DNA from: Candidatus Zixiibacteriota bacterium | GTDB lineage: Bacteria > Zixibacteria > MSB-5A5 > GN15 > FEB-12 | Assembly: GCA_030591625.1 (NCBI GenBank) | Contig: JAUVAR010000056.1 | Span: 1 to 11,270, forward strand | DNA length: 11,270 nt | Direction of reading: 5' to 3' | In this document: positions 1 to 7,578 of the stretch, piece after piece | Numbering within the stretch: the stretch's first letter is position 1 | How the letters are laid out: each line of letters begins with the position of its first letter | The notes under the pieces: model-generated | Databases searched by the model: none | What the model saw: the letters and a program-made list of their open reading frames with translations, nothing else | Told to the model about the DNA's origin: nothing | Made by a program: the position numbers and the translations under genes

Positions 1-1
1 A

Positions 2-2614
2 AATGACACTCGCCTGTTGGCACTCAAAAACAGCCTTAAGGATAATCCTGAGAATTTTGATATGGCGATTGAGCTGGCAGAGTATTGCTACAATAATAAT
101 GTAAACAGTACGATAGTAAGTGCACTGATTCCACTTCAATCAAATTATCCCTTTGATGATGAAACCAAACAGTCAAAGTACAACCGTTTGCTTGCATTTG
201 GTTATGTGCGCGAGAATCGCATTCTCGAAGCTGAGAGCATAATAAATCGTGGGTTGAAGGCGAACGATAAAGAATTTGATCTCTGGTATGCGCTCGCATT
301 TATTCGAGCTTCAATGAAAGATTACTCTCAATCAATTACTGCAGGTAACAAATATCTTGAGTATCAGAAAGCTGATCGTTCTAACGATTGTGCCTATACA
401 TCCAGCCATAAACATAGATCAAACATCTTAAATTCAATGGCGATTGGATACAAAGAGACAGGTCAGATAGATGATGCAGTTTCAAAATTTAAAGAAGCCA
501 TAGCGTTAGACCCCCAAAATCATTTACCTTATCTGAATCTTGCCGCTTTGCTCGCAGGTCAAAAGAATTTAGAGGAAGCTGAGAAAATCGTAAACGATGG
601 TCTCAAGAATTGTTCCCAGGTGCATGAACTTAGAATGCTTCTGGATGGGTATCGAAAGAAAACAACAATCAGCGCATGTATGATTGTAAAAAATGAAGAA
701 GATATGCTTGATGAATGTCTTGCATCTATTCGTGATTGGGTTGATGAAATTATTCTTGTCGATACTGGTTCAACTGACCGGACAATTGAAATTGCTAAGT
801 CTTATGGTGCAAAGATATTCCATCAGGAGTGGGAAGGTGATTTCTCAAAAGCTCGAAACTACTCACTGGAGCAGGCCAGTTCTGACTGGATATTTATAAT
901 TGACGCCGATGAACGAATCTGTTCAGAAGATGTACCACATATAATTCGTGTCATCAATGAAGCAAAACATGAATTCATCTCCATTAATGTAATCAATATA
1001 TATGGTGAAAATGAAAACCAAACTACTTTCTTACCATCGGAGAGATTTTTCAAAAGGGAACTTAATCTTAAGTACAAAGGGATTGTGCACAATCAGCTTG
1101 ATGTACCCAAAGGTTTGTCGGCTCTTCGAACGTCGATAAGGCTTAAGCATTATGGTTATGGTCTTGCTCCTGAAAAGATGAAAAAGAAACTGGCTCGGTC
1201 TCGTGAACTGCTGGAAAAACAACTTTCGGAGAATCCTGATAATGCGTTTGCCCGGTTTAATCTCTCACAGATATTAAGAGCTGGTGAAACTGGCTTCGCC
1301 GTTGAAAATGCTCCTCAGATAATAGAAAATTCTACTCGTGCAGTAGAATTGACAGATCCGAAAATCCAGAACCAAAGACATATACATCTTATGTCTCTGG
1401 ATCAACTCGCCTGGACAAATTTCTTTATTGAAGAGTATGATAAAGCAGAAGAATTCTGTCATAGTGCTATCAACTTAAAAGCAGATTATCTCGATCCATT
1501 GCTTCTTTTGGGACATATCGCAATGCGTCAAAAGGAATTTAGCAAAGCGCTCGATCTTTATGAAAAGTACCTTCAGGTACAAGCTGCGTATGATCAGGGG
1601 ACTGAACTTTCAAATGTGATACTATTTCATGTTGATAGCAGAGTTTCGGCTTACTATTCAATGGCTCTTGCATATCTTTCGCTCAATGATCAAGAATCGT
1701 CTATTACAAATTTACGCCACACTCTCAGTTTGAATAACACTTATCTTGATGCAGCCACGAGACTCGGTCGAATTTGTTATGAGGATGGACGAATTGATGA
1801 AGCGGAAGAACTCTTCATGCGACAGGTCAGCAAGGGAGAGCAATCGATTGAAGCTCTGCTCGGACTCGCTTCTATATGTAGCCAGAAGGATAAAGTCTCT
1901 GAATCGGAAGAATACCTGTGCTCTGTTCTTGAAATCGATGCCAGAAATACAGTCGCACTAACCAAACTTGTCCAGATATATAGAAATTCTGACCGATTGA
2001 ACGAAGCAGCCGATATATTGAAGAAGGCTATCAAGGGTTGTTCCGGTGGCTCACAAACAGACAAACTACTTGGTTCTGTATTGTACGATCTTGGAAAATA
2101 TGAAGAATCAAGAATAGCACTTTCTCGTTTGGTGACTATTAATATGGCTGATGCCGAAGTTTTTTCTGACATCGGAAACTGCTATTTCAAGCTTGGCGAG
2201 TTTGAAACTGCTGAGAAATATTATCAGAAATCTATTGAATCGACTCCGCCATTTAGCACAGCGTACAAAAATCTTGGTGTTTGTCGCATCCACCTTAATC
2301 GTGGAAAAGAAGCGATTTGGGCGTTTGAGAAATATCTTGAGGTGAATTTAACCGAATTTGAGCTCTGGCAAATAATCGGTGAAATTTATGAAACTCTCTC
2401 TGATCCCTCAAATGCGATCAACTCTTATGAGAAATATTTGACCTCCCAACCGGAAAGTGCTCCCGTTCTGACTCGCCTGGCCGAATGCTATCTTGTTATG
2501 GGACATGCAGATTCAGCGATTCTTGGATTTAAACGAGCGGTAGAAATTGATCCTGGATATAGTCCGGCAGCCAAGCGACTTGGTTCGCTCAGTCAAGAAA
2601 CTTCGAGAGCCTGA
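2..2614 (+). CDS. TPR-containing family 2 glycosyltransferase, 5'-truncated; candidate flagellin glycosyltransferase
   Basis: The reading frame is open to the left edge (first complete codon at 2), so the true start lies upstream; the TTG at 17 has no ribosome binding site and is not a credible start. Three parts are visible. Positions 17-660 encode TPR-like helical repeats. Positions 662 to about 1200 encode a GT-A fold family 2 glycosyltransferase: it opens ISACMIVKNEE, has the nucleotide-sugar loop DTGSTDRT at 761-784 and the metal-binding DADER at 902-916, and ends with a G-x-V-H-N segment and HYGY. Positions 1215-2600 encode many more TPR units. No signal peptide or membrane segment is seen, so it is probably cytoplasmic. 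TPR modules commonly bind the protein acceptor, and Caulobacter FlmG is a known TPR/glycosyltransferase that modifies flagellin. The flagellin gene begins 270 bp downstream, hence the proposed role. Sugar and acceptor cannot be read from sequence; a polysaccharide role is the alternative. Confidence 0.88.
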   Translation, partial: NDTRLLALKNSLKDNPENFDMAIELAEYCYNNNVNSTIVSALIPLQSNYPFDDETKQSKYNRLLAFGYVRENRILEAESIINRGLKANDKEFDLWYALAFIRASMKDYSQSITAGNKYLEYQKADRSNDCAYTSSHKHRSNILNSMAIGYKETGQIDDAVSKFKEAIALDPQNHLPYLNLAALLAGQKNLEEAEKIVNDGLKNCSQVHELRMLLDGYRKKTTISACMIVKNEEDMLDECLASIRDWVDEIILVDTGSTDRTIEIAKSYGAKIFHQEWEGDFSKARNYSLEQASSDWIFIIDADERICSEDVPHIIRVINEAKHEFISINVINIYGENENQTTFLPSERFFKRELNLKYKGIVHNQLDVPKGLSALRTSIRLKHYGYGLAPEKMKKKLARSRELLEKQLSENPDNAFARFNLSQILRAGETGFAVENAPQIIENSTRAVELTDPKIQNQRHIHLMSLDQLAWTNFFIEEYDKAEEFCHSAINLKADYLDPLLLLGHIAMRQKEFSKALDLYEKYLQVQAAYDQGTELSNVILFHVDSRVSAYYSMALAYLSLNDQESSITNLRHTLSLNNTYLDAATRLGRICYEDGRIDEAEELFMRQVSKGEQSIEALLGLASICSQKDKVSESEEYLCSVLEIDARNTVALTKLVQIYRNSDRLNEAADILKKAIKGCSGGSQTDKLLGSVLYDLGKYEESRIALSRLVTINMADAEVFSDIGNCYFKLGEFETAEKYYQKSIESTPPFSTAYKNLGVCRIHLNRGKEAIWAFEKYLEVNLTEFELWQIIGEIYETLSDPSNAINSYEKYLTSQPESAPVLTRLAECYLVMGHADSAILGFKRAVEIDPGYSPAAKRLGSLSQETSRA

Positions 2615-2654
2615 TTTAATTTTATAAAAGAGTAAAAAAAATGGGAAAAAGGTC

Positions 2655-2681
2655 TTAAGTCATTCAGGCTCCTGCCGATTA
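2655..2681 (+). promoter_or_regulatory. sigma-28 (FliA) promoter of flagellin
   Basis: The -35 element TTAAGTCA (2655-2662), an 11-bp spacer and the -10 element GCCGATTA (2674-2681) match the enteric FliA consensus TAAAGTTT-N11-GCCGATAA, with 7 of 8 bases in the -10 and the exact spacer. It lies between the glycosyltransferase and flagellin genes. Transcription would start near 2687-2690, giving a leader of about 195 nt. Position and match together make this a strong call, though no start site has been measured. Confidence 0.8.
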
Positions 2682-2794
2682 ACGGAGTATGACAAAAGCG
2701 CATTAAGCGATTAAACGCATTTTATAATGGGGAGGGCGACGAAAGTTTACAGACTTAGTTTTGTTAATGTTAATTGGATTAACGGGTGCATGAC
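2677..2794 (+). repeat. Repeated GATTAACGG block 100 bp apart, plus GTTAAT/ATTAAC inverted repeat
   Basis: GATTAACGG occurs at 2677-2685, overlapping the sigma-28 -10 element, and again at 2777-2785. Both copies are followed within a few bases by ATGAC (2689-2693 and 2790-2794). The second copy also forms an inverted repeat, GTTAAT-TGG-ATTAAC (2769-2783), preceded by a further GTTAAT at 2763-2768. Just after it, GGTGC (2785-2789) and GCACC (2795-2799) can form a 5-bp hairpin with a 5-nt loop. These could be protein-binding sites or RNA structure; chance cannot be excluded in AT-rich DNA. Confidence 0.4.
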
Positions 2795-2884
2795 GCACCG
2801 CATAGACATAGGAAGTGACGTCCTTTGAAACTTGGAATTAAAATAGGTACGGAAACCTGATACATATTCAAGGAGGAATGACAA
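2690..2884 (+). promoter_or_regulatory. Long structured flagellin leader with SD and CsrA-like GGA motifs
   Basis: This is the predicted untranslated leader of the flagellin mRNA. The ribosome binding site is a near-perfect AAGGAGG (2870-2876), 8 nt before the ATG at 2885. A small hairpin AGGT (2845-2848)/ACCT (2855-2858) presents the hexaloop ACGGAA, and AAGGA overlaps the SD at 2870-2874; both fit the A-N-GGA core bound by CsrA. Further GGA triplets lie at 2811-2813, 2834-2836 and 2875-2877. TCCTTTGAA (2821-2829) can pair with TTCAAGGA (2867-2874) with one bulged base, which would hide the SD. In Bacillus subtilis, CsrA represses the flagellin leader through an SD site and an upstream hairpin site, with FliW as antagonist. 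The elements are seen; CsrA control here is inferred, and neither csrA nor fliW is in the window. Confidence 0.5.
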
Positions 2885-5110
2885 ATGTCACTTCGTATCA
2901 ATCATAACTTGGCGGCTATTAACGCCAACCGTAATCTGAAGATTACTTCGAACGCGATTTCAAAGTCGATGCAGAAGTTATCTTCTGGTTTTAGAATTAA
3001 CCAAGCAGCCGACGATCCTGCCGGTCTGGTTATTTCTGAACAGTTCCGTTCGCAGATTGCCGGTCTAAACCGCGCGATCCAGAACTCCGAAGGATCAATC
3101 ACAATGATCCAGACCGCTGAAGGAGCCCTCACTGAAATCAACAATCTGTTGATCTCGATGAAAGAGTTAGCAATTCATGCTGCTAACGAAGGCTTCAACG
3201 ACACCGATCAGTTGGCTGCTGACCAAGCAGAAATTGTCAATGCGATTGCCACAATCGATCGTATTGCCGCCAACACTCAGTTTGGTACGAAGAAGATCCT
3301 TGACGGCACAAAAGACAATGTCGCCACAATCACTTCGGCAGGTTCTTCTGGACTTGCTATTAATAAGTCCAACCTGACCACTGGTGCACATTCGATCTCC
3401 GCAACAAAGACTGCTGATTCAACTTCCACGTTGAATACAACTTCGTTGGGTATTTCGCTTGCTAACACCGATGGTGATCCAGTCAACCTGACTGAAAAAA
3501 TCCATAACATCGATGTTGTTCAGGCATCTGGTGTTGCCAAGAAAACTTCAGACTCGTTCGCTATGACCGATGCCTGGGGTAATGGTATGGAGATGGCAGC
3601 TGTTGCTGACAGCGCTTCTCTATTTTCAGCAGCCGGTATGGCTACTGTTGGTATGCAGGGTGGTGCTGGTGTAGCTACTGCAGGTGATGCTGGTACTTAC
3701 AACATCGTTGTAAACTACCAGGAGAACGGTGAATCGACAACTGGTAACCAGACGATCTCGTTTGACGTTGCCGCTGGTGACACAACCTCTGATGTCGCTG
3801 CTAAGGTTCAGAGTGCAATTAACCAGAACGCCTCTTTGGCTGGTAAAGTCAACGCTGTTGCTACCGCCGCAGGTAACCAGAATTCTATGTTTATCCAAGC
3901 TGCCAATTCTGGATCACAGTATTCAGTCCGTGTAGAATCAGTCTCTAATACGACTGGTACAGCTCAGGGATTTGATTTCACTGCTGCTTCTGATCGCGGT
4001 GCTTCATCCAATGTCTTGAGTTTTGAAGTAACTACTGCTCAGTGGACTGGTGGCCGTACAGCTACTGCTACAATCGCAGCTGGTACATATACAGCTCATG
4101 ATGCTTTGAACACTGCAATCAATACATCGCTAAGAACAACAGGTGGCGGTGGTGGTTTTGGAACTATCGCCGGTGGTGCAACCACTAACGATATCGCCTC
4201 CACAGTTGAAAACAGTAACACCATTCAGTTCGCAACGCGTGACGAGGGTTCTGACTACTCGATCAAGCTGAACGATACTGGTGGCGGTACTGGTGACGCG
4301 ATGCACGTCCTTGGCTTGACTGCCGATACTCTCGGTCTTCAGGGCACAGATGCTCTCGTCAGTTTTGATAACTACACCAACTCAATAACCTCAGTCAAGT
4401 ATGGCTCAACCGGCACAGTCACTCTTAATGATAGAGCTTCTGGTTCTGGCATCACTCAGGGATCCGTCGATATGACGATCGCTACTGCACTGAATGGTAT
4501 CAATGTTGGTAATTTGTTACTTGACGTTAAAGCAGCTAAGTTTGATGTCAGACTCGATGGTGGCCCGGCCACTAACGTAACTGCTGGTGTGAAGACTACA
4601 GTCTTTAATGCTGACCGTTCAGAATCAACTGAGCTGACTTATAACTTGACTTCACAGGGTGGTACTGAAACGATCAATAACATTGATCAGTCGCTTGTCT
4701 TCCAGATTGGCGCCAATGTTGGTCAGACCGCTTCTATTTCTATCCGTAATATGTCAGCTTCGTCACTGGGTAAGAACCAGGCCGGTAACCTCTATAGTTC
4801 GCTTGCGAATATAGATGTAACATCCGTCCAGGGTGCCCAGGATTCACAGGCTCTTATTGATTCAGCGATCAATGAAGTCTCAACAACAAGAGGAACTCTT
4901 GGTAGCTTCCAGAAGAATACTCTCGAATCTAACCTGAGAAACCTCCGTATCGCATCTCAGAACCTTACCGCTTCTGAGTCGATCATTCGTGATACTGATA
5001 TGGCAGAAGAAATGTCTGAATTCACAAAGAATCAGATATTGCAGCAGACCGGCGTGGCAATGCTTGCCCAGTCGAATCAGTTGCCGCAGCAGGTGCTGTC
5101 GCTCTTCTAA
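2885..5110 (+). CDS. fliC: Flagellin, long form (741 aa)
   Basis: Structural subunit of the flagellar filament, exported by the flagellar type III apparatus and assembled beneath the FliD cap. The N-terminal D0/D1 region (residues 1-141) opens MSLRINHNLAAINANRN and contains LSSGFRINQAADDPAGL and the IDRIAANTQFGTKKILDG segment. The C-terminal D1/D0 region (about 640-741) ends NQLPQQVLSLF. There is no signal peptide, as expected, and no cysteine. Between these lies an insert of about 500 residues rich in Gly, Ala, Ser, Thr and Asn, against about 500 residues for a whole enteric flagellin. Residues about 303-328 resemble a flagellin IN-type motif, and residues 225-271 form an unusual Met/Gly/Ala-rich stretch. 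No HExxH is present, so it is not a flagellinolysin. Codons favour GGT, AAC and CGT, as in highly expressed genes. The start is fixed by the strong SD 8 nt upstream. Confidence 0.97.
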   Translation: MSLRINHNLAAINANRNLKITSNAISKSMQKLSSGFRINQAADDPAGLVISEQFRSQIAGLNRAIQNSEGSITMIQTAEGALTEINNLLISMKELAIHAANEGFNDTDQLAADQAEIVNAIATIDRIAANTQFGTKKILDGTKDNVATITSAGSSGLAINKSNLTTGAHSISATKTADSTSTLNTTSLGISLANTDGDPVNLTEKIHNIDVVQASGVAKKTSDSFAMTDAWGNGMEMAAVADSASLFSAAGMATVGMQGGAGVATAGDAGTYNIVVNYQENGESTTGNQTISFDVAAGDTTSDVAAKVQSAINQNASLAGKVNAVATAAGNQNSMFIQAANSGSQYSVRVESVSNTTGTAQGFDFTAASDRGASSNVLSFEVTTAQWTGGRTATATIAAGTYTAHDALNTAINTSLRTTGGGGGFGTIAGGATTNDIASTVENSNTIQFATRDEGSDYSIKLNDTGGGTGDAMHVLGLTADTLGLQGTDALVSFDNYTNSITSVKYGSTGTVTLNDRASGSGITQGSVDMTIATALNGINVGNLLLDVKAAKFDVRLDGGPATNVTAGVKTTVFNADRSESTELTYNLTSQGGTETINNIDQSLVFQIGANVGQTASISIRNMSASSLGKNQAGNLYSSLANIDVTSVQGAQDSQALIDSAINEVSTTRGTLGSFQKNTLESNLRNLRIASQNLTASESIIRDTDMAEEMSEFTKNQILQQTGVAMLAQSNQLPQQVLSLF

Positions 5111-5167
5111 ATCGCCATTTAGCGATATAGACCCGGATTCGGGAGAGATTAAATTCTCTCCCGAATC
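5111..5167 (+). terminator. Flagellin 3' hairpins without a T-tract
   Basis: Immediately after the flagellin stop, ATCGC (5111-5115) and GCGAT (5122-5126) can form a 5-bp stem. A perfect 13-bp stem follows: 5136-5148 pairs with 5155-5167 around the loop TTAAAT. The DNA after it is A-rich (ACTAAACAAAAAAG), so the U-run of a classical intrinsic terminator is missing. The hairpin more likely protects the 3' end of flagellin mRNA or lets only part of transcription continue into fliD; I saw no convincing sigma-28 promoter for fliD in the gap. Being a near-perfect palindrome, it might also act as a weak bidirectional structure. Confidence 0.65.
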
Positions 5168-5220
5168 ACTAAACAAAAAAGATAAACAGACATTGAAGTC
5201 GAAAAGCTTATAGGATTATC

Positions 5221-7554
5221 ATGGCAGGTTTCACTATTGATGGCATCGCTTCCGGGATTGACACACAATCCTATATTGATGCCATAATCGATTTTGAGAG
5301 ACGACCCGCCTATCTCATGGAGATAGATCAGGCGGAGAAAACAAATATCGTCTCCACATTGGGTGCCCTTCAGGCAAAAATTTTCGGTCTTAAATCCCTA
5401 ACAGCCAGTCTTATGCGCAGTGCTACCTTTGAAAAAGGTACTGTTTCACTCTCTGATGAGGGTTTTCTTAGTGCTACGGCTAACGGACGTGTCAGTGCGG
5501 GATCATATGATCTACAGGTGCTGTCACTCGCAAGAAACCATCAGATCGCCTCACAGGGCTTTAATGATGAGTCTGAGGCTATTTTCGGTACTGGAACAAT
5601 TTTACTCGGCGTTGGCGACAGGTCCGCCAAAACTATTACAATTGACTCATCGAATAACTCTCTGATAGGCATCAAACAGGCAATAAACGAAGCTGATGCA
5701 GGAGTACGTGCGACTATCATCGATGACGGATCAGAGTCGAACCCGTTCAGGCTGGTGATATCCGGTCAAGGTACCGGTATTAAAAATTCAATCAATATGA
5801 CTCCATCGCTCACTGGCGGAGAAACTATAAATGTTTCGACAGCAGGATTTGATTCACCTGAAGAAGTTTCGGTTCAATCGACTTCTGATGCTGTCCTCTC
5901 GTTGGGAGTTTCCTCTTCATATTCTGGTAATGTAAACAAGACTTACACTTTTACTGTCAAAGGCACCGGTGCGCAGACAATTGGAACTGATAATATCACA
6001 ATCGACTGGACTGACGGCACTAATTCGGGGTCTATCGTTGTAACTCAGGCTGATAATGAAGTTGAACTAGTCGGAACAGGTTCCGACGGAATGTATCTTT
6101 CTATGTCTGCCGGCCAGCTTTCTGAAGGGGATATATTTCAGGTACAAACATTTGCGCCGTTGTTGCAGGAAGCGTCTGATGCAAAAGTAGCAGTTGGGTC
6201 TAATGGTGGAACCGGTTCGCCGATTACTATTACTTCCGAGACAAATACTCTTACCGATGTTATAGGCGGTATTACACTTACTCTGCGAAAAGAGACCGAA
6301 GCTGGAGATTTTATAACCCTCAATACTGACCATGATACTGCAGGCGTTAAAAGTAAAATCAATGACTGGATCGCAGCATACAACAACGTCATGTCTTTTA
6401 TTGATGAACAAAACTCCTACAATGAAGTTACCAAAGAAACTGGCCTTTTAATGGGTGATGTGATCATTCAGACGATGCAGAGCTCAATTAGAAGGGTGAT
6501 GGGTAACAGAATTGAAGGGCTAACTTCAAACTATAATCAGTTGGCAACAATTGGAATACGAACCGGGTCGGATGGAAAAATATCTATCAAAGATTCAGCT
6601 GCACTGGATAAAGCTCTCGAAAATAACTTAGATGAAGTAATTGACCTTTTTGCCAATTCAGGTTCGACCTCGACCAACTTCCTCGAGTTTGTATCTGCAA
6701 CCGCAGCTACCGAGATTGGTGAAAATTATGATGTTGAAATAACTCAGGCCGCCACTCAGGGAATTTTCAAAGCAACCACAATTACTGATCTTGCAACGAC
6801 TCCCATAACGCTAACCTCGGCCAATAACAGACTCAAATTTAATACCAATAATATCATATCAGACGAGATTATTCTAACAGCTAAAGAGTACAATTCAACT
6901 GCTGAATTAATTGATGAATTACAGGAGAAGATTGACGCGGACGCCAAAATTGGCAGCCGTGGGTTGACTGCTGAATGGATATCGACTTCGGCTACTACAG
7001 GCTATGTTGAACTAACCAGCTCTACGTATGGAGAAGGTTCGACTGTGGGAATAGAAACTTCTATTTCAAGTTCAGCCTTTTCTATTCTTGGTTTGGCGGG
7101 TGGTGTTGGAAAAGAAGGTGTTAATGTCGAAGGGACTATCAATGGTGAAGAGGCTGAAGGCAAAGGTCAGATGCTCACCGGCCTGGAAGACAACGAAACA
7201 ACGGCCGGGTTGAAGATCAAAGTTACATACGAGGCTGCACAGATTGGCTCGGGAGTTGAAGGTAAAATAAGCCTTTCAAAAGGTGTCGCTTCATCGTTGA
7301 ACGGCTTACTCGATTCACTTTCCAAAAGTGATACAGGTCTGATAAGCTCTCGTATCAAGTCTTATGAAGCTCAGGTCAAGAATATAAAAGAACGTGTAGT
7401 AGAATTTGACGAACGCCTTACTTTGCGTCGTGAACGACTAAAACAGCAATTTATACGTATGGAAGAAGTTCTCGGAATGATGAACTCTCAGAGTGCATAT
7501 CTAACAACACAACTGGCTCAGATACAGACAAATTGGTCAGCAACCAGACGTTAA
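5221..7554 (+). CDS. fliD: Flagellar filament cap protein FliD, long form (777 aa)
   Basis: FliD forms the cap at the filament tip and folds each arriving flagellin into the filament. The N-terminal domain opens MAGFTIDGIASGIDTQSYI, typical of FliD_N (about 1-105). Residues 138-190 carry the IDSSNNSLIGIKQAINEADAGV motif shared by FliD proteins. The core FliD_C domain starts near 342, and the C-terminal helical part (about 690-777) ends with MNSQSAYLTTQLAQI, also typical. Residues about 490-640 are an extra region, so the protein is some 300 residues longer than the 468-residue E. coli FliD. No cysteine is seen. The start has AGGA (5212-5215) 5 nt upstream. The gene lies 110 bp after flagellin, beyond a hairpin, and 24 bp before fliS, an arrangement matching the common fliC-fliD-fliS order. 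Confidence 0.96.
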   Translation: MAGFTIDGIASGIDTQSYIDAIIDFERRPAYLMEIDQAEKTNIVSTLGALQAKIFGLKSLTASLMRSATFEKGTVSLSDEGFLSATANGRVSAGSYDLQVLSLARNHQIASQGFNDESEAIFGTGTILLGVGDRSAKTITIDSSNNSLIGIKQAINEADAGVRATIIDDGSESNPFRLVISGQGTGIKNSINMTPSLTGGETINVSTAGFDSPEEVSVQSTSDAVLSLGVSSSYSGNVNKTYTFTVKGTGAQTIGTDNITIDWTDGTNSGSIVVTQADNEVELVGTGSDGMYLSMSAGQLSEGDIFQVQTFAPLLQEASDAKVAVGSNGGTGSPITITSETNTLTDVIGGITLTLRKETEAGDFITLNTDHDTAGVKSKINDWIAAYNNVMSFIDEQNSYNEVTKETGLLMGDVIIQTMQSSIRRVMGNRIEGLTSNYNQLATIGIRTGSDGKISIKDSAALDKALENNLDEVIDLFANSGSTSTNFLEFVSATAATEIGENYDVEITQAATQGIFKATTITDLATTPITLTSANNRLKFNTNNIISDEIILTAKEYNSTAELIDELQEKIDADAKIGSRGLTAEWISTSATTGYVELTSSTYGEGSTVGIETSISSSAFSILGLAGGVGKEGVNVEGTINGEEAEGKGQMLTGLEDNETTAGLKIKVTYEAAQIGSGVEGKISLSKGVASSLNGLLDSLSKSDTGLISSRIKSYEAQVKNIKERVVEFDERLTLRRERLKQQFIRMEEVLGMMNSQSAYLTTQLAQIQTNWSATRR

Positions 7555-7578
7555 GATAAACCATAGGAAAGGATAATA

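Noticed and set aside
1777..2172. 131-codon open frame on the minus strand within the glycosyltransferase gene
   Set aside because: No family resemblance or ribosome binding site; it is an antisense shadow of the TPR coding sequence.
2723..2728. Perfect TATAAT between the sigma-28 promoter and flagellin
   Set aside because: No acceptable -35 hexamer is found 16-18 bp upstream, and it lies inside the leader expected from the better sigma-28 promoter.
2690..2860. Cyclic-di-GMP riboswitch in the flagellin leader
   Set aside because: GGCGACGAAAG and GGAAACC look vaguely similar, but the conserved GEMM core segments and their order are absent.
2885..5110. Flagellin with a built-in protease (flagellinolysin)
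   Set aside because: The large insert suggested it, but no HExxH motif is present.
4880..5176. 98-codon minus-strand frame over the flagellin 3' end
   Set aside because: It overlaps conserved flagellin codons and the palindromic hairpin and shows no recognisable protein features.
5170..5196. Possible sigma-28 promoter for fliD
   Set aside because: TAAAC is present, but the corresponding -10 position reads GACATTGA, too poor a match.
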